Source of the DNA: Verrucomicrobiota bacterium
Lineage (GTDB): Bacteria > Verrucomicrobiota > Verrucomicrobiia > Chthoniobacterales > UBA10450
Direction: 5' to 3'
NCBI GenBank assembly: GCA_003219945.1
Contig: QHQV01000006.1
Location: forward strand, 1-5,078
DNA length: 5,078 bases
Position numbers and translations under genes: made by a program. The notes under the pieces are model-generated. The model saw only the letters and a list, made by a program, of their open reading frames with translations. It did not search any database and was not told where the DNA came from. Positions 1 through 5,078 of this stretch are shown in pieces (position 1 is the first letter of the stretch; each line of letters begins with the position of its first letter).

Positions 1-820
1 CGTCCTCGGACACGAGTGTGTTCAGCGCTTTGACCAAATGCCACGCCGGGCTGTCGACCATCGCCTTGAGCGAAGAGTGAATGTCCTTTGCTGGACCGCG
101 TCCCCATTTTTCGCCGCTCGAAACCAGCTCAAGCTCAATCACACCTTTAGAGCCGAGGTTCACTGTGACGATGCCATCAAGATCCTGTGTCGCTGACGGC
201 ATGAATACGCCGCCGCACTTCTTCAGCGCGTCGAGCACCTCGGGTCGCCTAACAAGTTGCGGAATGTGCGGCGAACCGATCTCCTCTTCGCCTTCTGCCA
301 CGAGCACCAGGTTGACCGGCATTTTCTTGCCGGCGCCGGGAATCGCGTGCAGGGCCGCGAGAAACGCTGCTTCTGGTCCCTTCTGATTCACTGCGCCGCG
401 ACCGATCATCACTTTCCCAAGCGGCGGTTTGTCCATGATCCGCGCTTCGGTCGGCGGCGACGACCACTCCGACGGATCGAACTGTTTCACATCGTACATG
501 AAATAGAGCCCGACCGTTTTCGGCGCACCCGCATCCAGCGTCGCGAACACGCCGGGCTTGCCATCTGTGTTAATTACCGTCGCCTGCTGAAATCCTGCAT
601 CGCGTGCGAGCTTCGCCATGTACTCCGCGCCCTCCGGATAGCCACGGTCCTCGGCCGCGATCGAAACCTGCGCAATCCAATCCTGCAGCCGTTTCACCGC
701 TTCATCGTGCCGCTTCGTGATTTCCGCTTTGATGTCGGCGTGTTGACTTTCGGCAACCAATCGGTTGTTGATTGTTGCGAGGAGCGCAATAACCAGGATC
801 AAATAGCGAAAAATTTTCAT
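1..820 (-). CDS. Secreted M20-family dipeptidase-like protein, partial (C-terminus beyond left edge)
   Basis: This reading frame is open from an ATG at 820 to the left edge (273 codons) and lacks its C-terminus. Residues 1-23 form a signal peptide: a short basic start (MKIFR), a hydrophobic core, and likely cleavage after LVA, so the protein should be exported. The mature part follows the M20 dipeptidase plan. It has a segment matching the GHYDVQP...W..PP motif (YFMYDVKQ...EWSSPP, residues 106-123), then GRGAVNQKG (140-148), then the acidic EGEEEIGSPH (176-185), then the start of the dimerisation domain with DIHSS. Family members are zinc-dependent hydrolases of dipeptides or related amides. 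Here the usual His of the HxD motif is Met108, and the bridging Asp of RGxxDxKG is Asn145, so normal two-metal chemistry is doubtful. The acidic pair and Asp110 are kept. The upstream region has only a weak AGAAG as a ribosome site. The fold call is strong; catalytic activity and substrate are unknown. Confidence 0.85.
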   Translation of the reverse strand, partial: MKIFRYLILVIALLATINNRLVAESQHADIKAEITKRHDEAVKRLQDWIAQVSIAAEDRGYPEGAEYMAKLARDAGFQQATVINTDGKPGVFATLDAGAPKTVGLYFMYDVKQFDPSEWSSPPTEARIMDKPPLGKVMIGRGAVNQKGPEAAFLAALHAIPGAGKKMPVNLVLVAEGEEEIGSPHIPQLVRRPEVLDALKKCGGVFMPSATQDLDGIVTVNLGSKGVIELELVSSGEKWGRGPAKDIHSSLKAMVDSPAWHLVKALNTLVSED

Positions 821-876
821 GAGCAATACTTCTGCGCAGTCCAGGGCTGCGGGCAAGTCTTACATCAGACTGCGGT

Positions 877-905
877 TTGAATTCAGCTTAGCCGGACAGT
901 ATCCT
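877..905 (+). promoter_or_regulatory. Candidate sigma70-like promoter of the yefM-yoeB remnant
   Basis: TTGAAT at 877-882 and TATCCT at 900-905 are separated by exactly 17 bases, each matching four of six consensus positions. The -10 box lies nine bases before the antitoxin ATG at 915, so transcription would begin within a few bases of the start codon, giving an almost leaderless mRNA. No Shine-Dalgarno sequence is present before that ATG, which agrees. The -10 box sits inside the inverted repeat at 894-909. Hexamer matches of this quality occur by chance, so confidence is moderate. Confidence 0.4.
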
Positions 906-909
906 GTCC
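894..909. promoter_or_regulatory. Perfect inverted repeat, candidate toxin-antitoxin autoregulatory operator
   Basis: GGACAG (894-899) and CTGTCC (904-909) are perfect inverted arms around the four bases TATC, ending five bases before the antitoxin ATG. YefM-type antitoxins are known to bind palindromes over their own promoter, with the toxin as co-repressor. The position here, overlapping the -10 box, fits that model. Binding itself is inferred. Confidence 0.5.
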
Positions 910-914
910 AACAC

Positions 915-1171
915 ATGAAGTCGATTACTTACACTGAGGCGCGGGAAAACCTTGCGAACACCATCAACCGCGTTTGTGAGGACACGCGCCAGTGATAATC
1001 ACACGGAGACGCGATCAAGCGGTGGTGGTGCTGTCGCTCGCCGAATATGAGTCGCTTCAGGAAACTGCGCACCTTTTCCGTTCGCCTGCAAACGCCAAGC
1101 GCCTCTTGAAATCAATCGAGTCGCTCGAACGCGGAAGGGGAGTCCGCAAGAGATTGAATCTGGAGGCGTGA
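915..1171 (+). pseudogene. yefM: YefM/Phd-family antitoxin, broken by a one-base deletion
   Basis: From ATG 915 the frame reads as a typical YefM N-terminus (MKSITYTEARENLANTINRV) and then hits TGA at 993-995 after 26 codons. One frame over, the antitoxin continues without a break from about 983: CAC GCG CCA GTG ATA gives HAPVI, then ITRRRDQAVVVLSLAEYESL, to TGA at 1169-1171. Adding one C near 983 (GAC CAC in place of GACAC) restores an 85-residue protein, close to the 83 residues of E. coli YefM. The N-terminal half is the DNA-binding and dimerisation fold; the C-terminal half wraps the toxin. The antitoxin would normally neutralise YoeB and repress the operon. The end overlaps the toxin start by four bases (GTGA), the usual coupled arrangement. 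No slippery heptamer lies at the break, so programmed frameshifting is unlikely. A sequencing error cannot be excluded for this lesion alone. Confidence 0.88.
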
Positions 1172-1413
1172 ACCTCCTCTTTTCGAGGGAAGCGTGGGAG
1201 GAATATCTTGTCTGGCAACGCGAGAATCCGCAGATGGTCAAGCGGATCAATCAGCTCATCAAAGAAATCCTGCGCGACCCGTATCGCGGTCTTGGAAAGC
1301 CCGAGCCGCTCAAGCACGCACTCCAAGCTGTTGGTCTCGTCGAATCAATGCGGAGCATCGCATCGTATATCGTGAAAGGCGATCTCTGGATCGCGCAACT
1401 GCCTTACCATTAG
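1168..1413 (+). pseudogene. yoeB: YoeB-family mRNA interferase toxin, degraded though still an open frame
   Basis: A GTG at 1168, overlapping the antitoxin stop, opens an 81-codon frame. Residues 1-52 align without gaps to E. coli YoeB, including Trp10, Tyr13, the RINQLIKEI helix, and KPEPLKH with the catalytic Glu46. After Leu52 the frame loses the family sequence. The expected S-C-W-S-R-R-I-N-A-E-H-R-I-V-Y-R is encoded in a different frame at 1326-1373, and the original frame resumes with VKGDLWIA at 1372. One missing base near 1324 and two near 1373 total three, so the frame closes again and hides the damage. The scrambled stretch removes the Arg equivalent to Arg65. The C-terminal RYHY has become PYH-stop: the last codon is TAG where TAT followed by TGA is expected, so the equivalent of catalytic Tyr84 is gone. 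YoeB cleaves mRNA in the ribosomal A site; this copy should be inactive. Family identity is firm. Confidence 0.9.
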
Positions 1414-1419
1414 TGAAGT

Positions 1420-3621
1420 TTACAGAGCCAGACTCTCCTGGTTTGGCGCCGATGCAGCCGCGGTAAGGCTGGCGAATTTTTTCACGAGGTCGTCGAGCTT
1501 CGCGACGTAGTACTCGATATTTTCGTCGCGCTTTTCGGGATCGAATTCGGTGGCCAGTTTGGCGGCTTCGTAAGCCGCAACCTTTTTCGGCGTCGCCTTG
1601 ATGTAATAGCTGATCTGGTCGCCAGGTTTGTAATTGCGGCCACTGGCTAACGCGAGCTCGTACGCGGCTGCGCGATTACGCGCTGAGCCGGCGATCTTAG
1701 CGCGGTACTTATCGAGTGAATCCTGGAGCGTGTCGGTCTTCATCAGCATGTCGATCTTCCATTCACGGTTGCGAATTTTTCGTTCAAATTCGCTGCGGAG
1801 ATCGGCAATCGCTTCGGGTTTGCCCTGCATGATCATCTTGATCATTTCCTCCAGAAAAACGCGCTGGAATTTTTCCAGTCCGCGGGACTTCAGCGCGCCG
1901 CCTTTGATGATGACGTCGCCGTCTTTTGTGAGAAGCGCGTAGTTTTTCGCTTTATAACTCAGCATGGCGTCGAACTGTTCGTCGATTTCGACGTCAATTC
2001 CGGCTGGCAATTCTTTCGCCAAATCTTTCTGCAAGTCGTCAATGTAGATGTTCTCGCGGGGTACGAAATAAATTCCGTCGGTGTCGACCTCAATCACCTG
2101 CGCTCCACGCGCGTTCAGCCAATCGATCATCTTCTTCAGCAGATCACGCCCAATCTGCGTGACACGCGCGGCAGCGCCGAAGTCGGCGAAATGTCCCTGG
2201 GCGAACCCAAGATAACCGTAGAAGCTGTTGAGCAGAATCTTGAACGTGTTTTGCAACGCCTGAAGATGATGTTGTTTCGCGGGATCTCGTTCAGCCCGCA
2301 TTTTTGCTTTGGCTTCGAGCCGGAAGTTGCGGAGATCCGTGAGCAGATGCCGAAAGATTTGTAGCTCATCCGTCACCGGGAAGCAGTCGAACTGCAACAT
2401 GATAGACGGATAAAGCGAGGCGACGTCGCAATGCCAGACGTTGCGCGCCACACCGGTGAAGAAGATGTCGGTATAACCGCCTTCGTACGCGCGCGGCATC
2501 GGCAGTTCGGGAATGGAGTGGCGTTGCCGAAAGTATTCGCGCAGGAACAGCGCGTTGATACGCGTGGCGTTCCCGCGCACGATCACGTCCTGATAATTAT
2601 AAGGAAAAATTTGCGCCTGAATGAAGTAGCTCGGGCTCAGCAGATCTGATAAAGCGCGCGTTTCACGAACACCGCATAGCGCGCGTCGTCGAAACATTTC
2701 TGAATCGGCAAGGTACGCGCGTTCGAATTCCTTCCCGGTAAGCGTAGAAACCTGTTCGCTATCGCAGAGATCGAAATGCCGGGCGACATCTGTTCGTTCG
2801 AACCCTGCGAGAGAGCGCATGCCGACGTCGTAGAATTGCGCCAGCAAAAATGTGTCGAGGAAGTGGCGGCCGTCGATTGTGAACTTTGGATAATCGATGG
2901 TTTTCTCCGCGATTTGCAGTCGTGACGGGCGCGAGCGGAGAAAGCCGCCACTGCGTCCCCAATCAACTTTGGCCTTCAGCTTCTTGGCGCGGGCGACAAG
3001 CAGCGGCAGATGTACCCGGAATAGATCGTGGCCTTCGATTACATCCGGATCGCGTTGTTTGATCAGCGCGGTGAGTCGCCTGAGCGCGTTTCTCTCGGAT
3101 TCTTGTACGTTGTTCGGATCGACAACGATCAATTCTTCCCAGCCGCTGTTGTCCGACAGCGCGATGCTTATCAGATGATCGTTATTGCCGGGGTCATCCC
3201 GACTCCTCGGGGCTACAGAAAGCACTTCGATTTGCATGCGCTTCAGCTCCTCGAAGGGCAGATCCTTGAACAACGTGCGTCCAGTTGCGGTGAGATAATG
3301 CTGAATCGGATCGGTAAACGCGAAGAAATCGCGACCGGCGTTCTTAAGTCCGTTGCGAAGCGCAATTAACTCCTTCCAGCTATCGACTGTGATGAGCCAG
3401 CCGTACTTCAGATTGCCCCGGAGTTTCTCCGTCTCGATGCCAAGATCGACAACGTCGGAGTCTGCCCAGACAAACGGGTGAAACGGCTCGACGTCGGTAA
3501 CGGTTGAACCATCTATTTCCCGCCGATGCACACGCACGGTGCCGCTTTCGCCCAACTCAACGGCCAGAATCCGCGGCGTCGGATCCGCGCCAAAGAGCAG
3601 CGTGTTCTTTTCGAATTCCAT
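1420..3621 (-). CDS. Family B DNA polymerase with degenerate exonuclease motifs
   Basis: This complete 733-residue protein is somewhat shorter than E. coli Pol II (783). An N-terminal domain (about 1-125) precedes an exonuclease-like domain (about 126-330), then palm, fingers and thumb. Polymerase motif A is DVASLYPS (Asp399, Tyr404), motif B is K-I-L-L-N-S-F-Y-G (461-469), and motif C is V-D-T-D-G (Asp513, Asp515). YKAKNY (556-561) matches the KxY region. Catalysis of DNA synthesis should therefore be intact. Only about 60 residues separate motifs A and B, leaving no room for the TPR insertions of protein-primed polymerases. Proofreading should be absent: Exo I DIE reads E-V-L (132-134), the Exo II Asp is His204, and the Exo III YxxxD reads R-A-L-C-G (313-317). 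The C-terminus QESLAL resembles a sliding-clamp motif. The ATG at 3621 has no clear ribosome site and is chosen for the family-like N-terminus. A translesion or repair role is inferred. The stop lies six bases from the convergent toxin stop. Confidence 0.95.
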   Translation of the reverse strand: MEFEKNTLLFGADPTPRILAVELGESGTVRVHRREIDGSTVTDVEPFHPFVWADSDVVDLGIETEKLRGNLKYGWLITVDSWKELIALRNGLKNAGRDFFAFTDPIQHYLTATGRTLFKDLPFEELKRMQIEVLSVAPRSRDDPGNNDHLISIALSDNSGWEELIVVDPNNVQESERNALRRLTALIKQRDPDVIEGHDLFRVHLPLLVARAKKLKAKVDWGRSGGFLRSRPSRLQIAEKTIDYPKFTIDGRHFLDTFLLAQFYDVGMRSLAGFERTDVARHFDLCDSEQVSTLTGKEFERAYLADSEMFRRRALCGVRETRALSDLLSPSYFIQAQIFPYNYQDVIVRGNATRINALFLREYFRQRHSIPELPMPRAYEGGYTDIFFTGVARNVWHCDVASLYPSIMLQFDCFPVTDELQIFRHLLTDLRNFRLEAKAKMRAERDPAKQHHLQALQNTFKILLNSFYGYLGFAQGHFADFGAAARVTQIGRDLLKKMIDWLNARGAQVIEVDTDGIYFVPRENIYIDDLQKDLAKELPAGIDVEIDEQFDAMLSYKAKNYALLTKDGDVIIKGGALKSRGLEKFQRVFLEEMIKMIMQGKPEAIADLRSEFERKIRNREWKIDMLMKTDTLQDSLDKYRAKIAGSARNRAAAYELALASGRNYKPGDQISYYIKATPKKVAAYEAAKLATEFDPEKRDENIEYYVAKLDDLVKKFASLTAAASAPNQESLAL
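1423..1440 (-). other. Candidate beta-sliding-clamp binding peptide at the polymerase C-terminus
   Basis: The last six residues, Q-E-S-L-A-L (728-733), follow an Ala/Ser/Pro-rich tail (about 719-727) that looks flexible. They fit the Q-x-x-L-x-L form of bacterial clamp-binding motifs. E. coli Pol II ends in the related pentamer QLGLF. The exact C-terminal position after a linker favours a real docking peptide, but a six-residue match with position two non-consensus (Glu rather than Leu) is only suggestive. Confidence 0.5.
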
Positions 3622-3630
3622 CGGTATCCA

Positions 3631-3655
3631 CAGATTGCGCAGATTTACGCAGATT
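3631..3655. repeat. Three spaced CAGATT repeats
   Basis: CAGATT occurs at 3631-3636, 3640-3645 and 3650-3655, separated by three and four bases (gcg and tacg), so the period is nine to ten. Similar CAGATT-rich intergenic strings are common in some environmental bacterial genomes, from general knowledge rather than a search. The near-helical period could suit a DNA-binding protein, but the function is unknown. Confidence 0.6.
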
Positions 3656-3749
3656 CAAAACGGAACCACCCTCATCGGCGCTCTCGCGTCCGCCTCTCCC
3701 TCGTAGGGAGAGGATGAAGGTGAGGGTCGTCGCAAAGTAAAATCTGCGC
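3637..3749. repeat. Nested inverted-repeat element (three concentric arm pairs)
   Basis: Three pairs of perfect arms nest around one centre. The outer pair is GCGCAGATTT (3637-3646) with AAATCTGCGC (3740-3749). The middle pair is ACCCTCA (3668-3674) with TGAGGGT (3721-3727). The inner pair is CCTCTCCCT (3693-3701) with AGGGAGAGG (3705-3713) around the loop CGT. The inner part resembles the palindromic CTCTCCC/GGGAGAG intergenic repeats seen in many bacteria. The element could be a REP-like or miniature mobile sequence, or a folded transcript segment. No target-site duplication is evident. Confidence 0.6.
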
Positions 3750-3777
3750 CCGCAACGGACGCGAAGCGGCGGGCAGA
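3743..3777. repeat. Imperfect inverted repeat upstream of the amidohydrolase
   Basis: TCTGCGCCCGC (3743-3753) pairs with GCGGGCAGA (3769-3777), leaving one bulged or unpaired base on the left arm and a loop of about 15 bases. It partly overlaps the outer arm of the nested element, so the two folds would compete. There is no following T tract, so it is not a standard terminator. Confidence 0.45.
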
Positions 3778-3779
3778 GC

Positions 3780-3809
3780 TTTCCAATGTGCAAAATGTGT
3801 GGATATAAC
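3780..3809 (+). promoter_or_regulatory. Possible promoter of the amidohydrolase
   Basis: TATAAC (3804-3809) matches five of six bases of the -10 consensus. TTTCCA (3780-3785), 18 bases upstream, matches four of six of the -35. The -10 lies only six bases before the ATG at 3816, which would make the mRNA leaderless if that start is used. The evidence is weak but matches the arrangement before the antitoxin. Confidence 0.3.
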
Positions 3810-3815
3810 TGCGGC

Positions 3816-5078
3816 ATGAAGATTCGTTCGTTGTTGATTTTGTTGCTGTCGATGTGGCTTGCGCCTCTCATTTTGGCGCAGCAAACGCCGCAATCGCTCG
3901 CTGACGCTGAGCTTCCGTCTTTGCTTGGGATTTACAAAGACCTTCACAGTCACCCGGAGTTATCCGGACACGAGGAGCGAACCGCAGCGTTAGTCGAGAA
4001 AGAATTGCGCGCGGCGGGGTGCCAAGTCACCGAGAATGTCGGAAAATACGAAAGCTCCAACCTCCAGGCTTACGGAGTAGTTGGAGTGATGAAGAATGGC
4101 GACGGGCCAACGGTGCTTGTGCGCACGGACATGGATGCTTTGCCAGTAGAAGAAGAGACTGGTTTGCCATACGCCAGCAAGGTGGTCGCCAAGAACGAGG
4201 AAGGTAAGGACGTCCATGTAATGCACGCCTGCGGACACGATGTACATGTTGCGGCGTTCATGGGCACTGCGCGCGCTCTCGAAAAATTGAAAGACGAATG
4301 GCACGGCACGATCGTGTTCGTGGCGCAACCAGCAGAGGAGATTGGTGCTGGCGCACGCGCGTTGCTCAAGGACGGACTCTATGACCGATTCGGAAAACCG
4401 AATTTTGCCCTCGGTTTTCATGACAAAGCCGATGTTCAAGCCGGCCACATTGCCGTAACCGAAGGATATACGTCCGCAAATGTCGATTCAGTCGATGTCA
4501 CTGTACGCGGTGTGGGCGGACACGGCGCGTATCCGCACAAGACAAAGGATCCGATCGTCCTCGCGGCGGAAATCATCAACGCGTGGCAGACCATTGTAAG
4601 CCGTGAAAATAATCCACTCGATCCGGTTGCTATCACTGTGGGATCCATCCATGGGGGAACCAAACACAACATTATTCCGGATGAAGTGAAGATGCAGCTT
4701 ACGGTGCGCACATATAAGTCCGAAGTGCGGGAACATGTGCTTGCGGCTATTGAGAGAATCGCGAAAGGGATGGCAGCGGCCGGTGGAATGCCGCCAGAGC
4801 GAGCGCCGATTGTCAGCGTATCGAAAGATCAATTTTGCCCGGCGACTTACAATAATCCCGAACTCACGAAGCGGCTTATCGCTGTTTGGAAAAAGTCGTT
4901 AGGCAACGACGATGTCAAGATCGTCGATCCAACGATGGGCGGTGACGATTTTTCCGAATACAGCCTACCGGACCACTCCATTCCGGCGGTTTATTTTCAT
5001 TTCGGAGCAGTCGAGTCAGCGAAGATCGCGGAGTACAAAGAGAAGGGAAAAGAATTGCCCACCCTGCATTCGAGTAAA
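3816..5078 (+). CDS. Secreted M20D-type amidohydrolase (HipO / N-acyl-amino-acid hydrolase family), partial at C-terminus
   Basis: The frame is open from ATG 3816 to the right edge (421 codons). It probably lacks only a few tens of residues. Residues 1-21 are a signal peptide (MKIRS, hydrophobic stretch, LILA then QQ), so the enzyme should act outside the cytoplasm. Family motifs occur in order: DLHSHPELSGHE (42-53), VRTDMDALPVEEETG (102-116), HACGHD (137-142), QPAEEIGAGA (171-180), GFHD (200-203), GVGGHGAYPH (232-241) in the dimerisation domain, GGTKHNIIPDE (280-290), MGGDDFS (374-380) and LHSS (417-420). Cys139, His141, Glu175, His202 and His418 match the family's metal-binding positions, with Glu174 the likely catalytic base, so it should be active. 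The family hydrolyses N-acyl or N-aminoacyl amide bonds, such as hippurate; the substrate here cannot be read from sequence. In-frame ATGs at 3786 and 3795 exist, but they would put a Cys-containing leader before a standard signal peptide, so 3816 is preferred. Confidence 0.93.
   Translation, partial: MKIRSLLILLLSMWLAPLILAQQTPQSLADAELPSLLGIYKDLHSHPELSGHEERTAALVEKELRAAGCQVTENVGKYESSNLQAYGVVGVMKNGDGPTVLVRTDMDALPVEEETGLPYASKVVAKNEEGKDVHVMHACGHDVHVAAFMGTARALEKLKDEWHGTIVFVAQPAEEIGAGARALLKDGLYDRFGKPNFALGFHDKADVQAGHIAVTEGYTSANVDSVDVTVRGVGGHGAYPHKTKDPIVLAAEIINAWQTIVSRENNPLDPVAITVGSIHGGTKHNIIPDEVKMQLTVRTYKSEVREHVLAAIERIAKGMAAAGGMPPERAPIVSVSKDQFCPATYNNPELTKRLIAVWKKSLGNDDVKIVDPTMGGDDFSEYSLPDHSIPAVYFHFGAVESAKIAEYKEKGKELPTLHSSK

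Larger units (their letters stand above)
821..914. other. Divergent intergenic spacer between peptidase and toxin-antitoxin locus
   Basis: This 94-base spacer separates the minus-strand peptidase start from the plus-strand antitoxin start. It holds the candidate toxin-antitoxin promoter and operator described separately. I see no convincing promoter for the leftward gene and no RNA gene. Confidence 0.7.
3622..3815. other. Divergent, repeat-rich spacer between polymerase and amidohydrolase
   Basis: This 194-base non-coding stretch lies between two divergently oriented genes. It contains three CAGATT copies and several inverted repeats, listed separately, and a possible promoter for the rightward gene. 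I see no convincing gene in it. Confidence 0.75.

Noticed and set aside
257..880. 207-codon plus-strand open frame
   Set aside because: It lies antisense to the M20 dipeptidase-like gene, which has family motifs throughout; the plus-strand translation is rich in Arg, His and Cys and shows no recognisable domain.
978..998. Programmed -1 frameshifting to make full-length YefM
   Set aside because: There is no slippery heptamer or clear downstream structure at the break, and the adjacent toxin carries independent lesions, so decay is simpler.
915..3621. Polymerase plus toxin-antitoxin as a linked defence system
   Set aside because: The genes converge on opposite strands, share no promoter, and both toxin-antitoxin genes are broken, so no working joint system is supported.
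1420..3621. Protein-primed (phage or plasmid type) family B polymerase
   Set aside because: The short distance between motifs A and B leaves no room for the TPR insertions that define that group.
3631..3655. CRISPR-like array
   Set aside because: The repeat units are only six bases with three- to four-base gaps, and no cas genes are present.
3693..3713. Rho-independent terminator
   Set aside because: The hairpin is strong, but neither side has a T tract, and it sits between the starts of divergent genes, where no transcript needs to end.
3786..3815. Upstream in-frame ATGs giving an N-terminal C-x-x-C leader on the amidohydrolase
   Set aside because: The extension would precede a standard signal peptide and has no ribosome site; the Cys pattern is probably chance.
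3557..3953. Open frames crossing the polymerase start and the spacer on both strands
   Set aside because: They run through the inverted repeats, have low-complexity Arg/Ser-rich translations and overlap well-supported gene starts.
3990..4448. 152-codon minus-strand open frame
   Set aside because: It is antisense to the amidohydrolase, whose motifs explain every part of this stretch.

Overview
The window holds five protein-coding loci and one repeat-rich intergenic spacer, from what looks like a chromosomal stretch of a soil or environmental bacterium. Codon use is moderately GC-rich. The two peptidases have signal peptides followed directly by mature domains. Combined with the short CAGATT tandem motifs and the lack of clear Shine-Dalgarno sites, this suggests a Verrucomicrobiota- or Acidobacteriota-like genome. 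That placement is an impression from gene content, not a demonstrated assignment.

Layout. (1) Bases 1-820, minus strand: the first 273 residues of a secreted M20-type dipeptidase-like protein that runs off the left edge. Two of its expected metal ligands are replaced. (2) Bases 821-914: a divergent spacer carrying a sigma70-like promoter overlapped by a perfect 6+6 inverted repeat, placed like a toxin-antitoxin operator. (3) Bases 915-1413, plus strand: a YefM-YoeB toxin-antitoxin pair in decay. The antitoxin has a one-base frameshift. The toxin has a hidden pair of compensating deletions that scrambles part of its catalytic core, plus a stop codon in place of its final tyrosine. (4) Bases 1420-3621, minus strand: a complete 733-residue family B DNA polymerase. 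Its polymerase motifs A, B and C are intact, but the proofreading exonuclease carboxylates are all substituted. Its last six residues look like a sliding-clamp binding peptide. (5) Bases 3622-3815: a spacer with CAGATT repeats and nested inverted repeats. (6) Bases 3816-5078, plus strand: most of a secreted M20D amidohydrolase (HipO/N-acyl-amino-acid hydrolase type) with all visible metal ligands present, running off the right edge.

The genes do not form one operon. Strands alternate (-, +, -, +), and the toxin and polymerase genes converge with only six bases between their stop codons. The two peptidases fit envelope or extracellular peptide and amide scavenging. The polymerase is probably an accessory DNA-repair or translesion enzyme working with the replisome clamp. 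The toxin-antitoxin remnant appears to be a dead passenger. The strongest observations are the proofreading-dead polymerase with a clamp tail and the multi-lesion toxin-antitoxin relic, whose toxin would pass an automatic annotation as intact.
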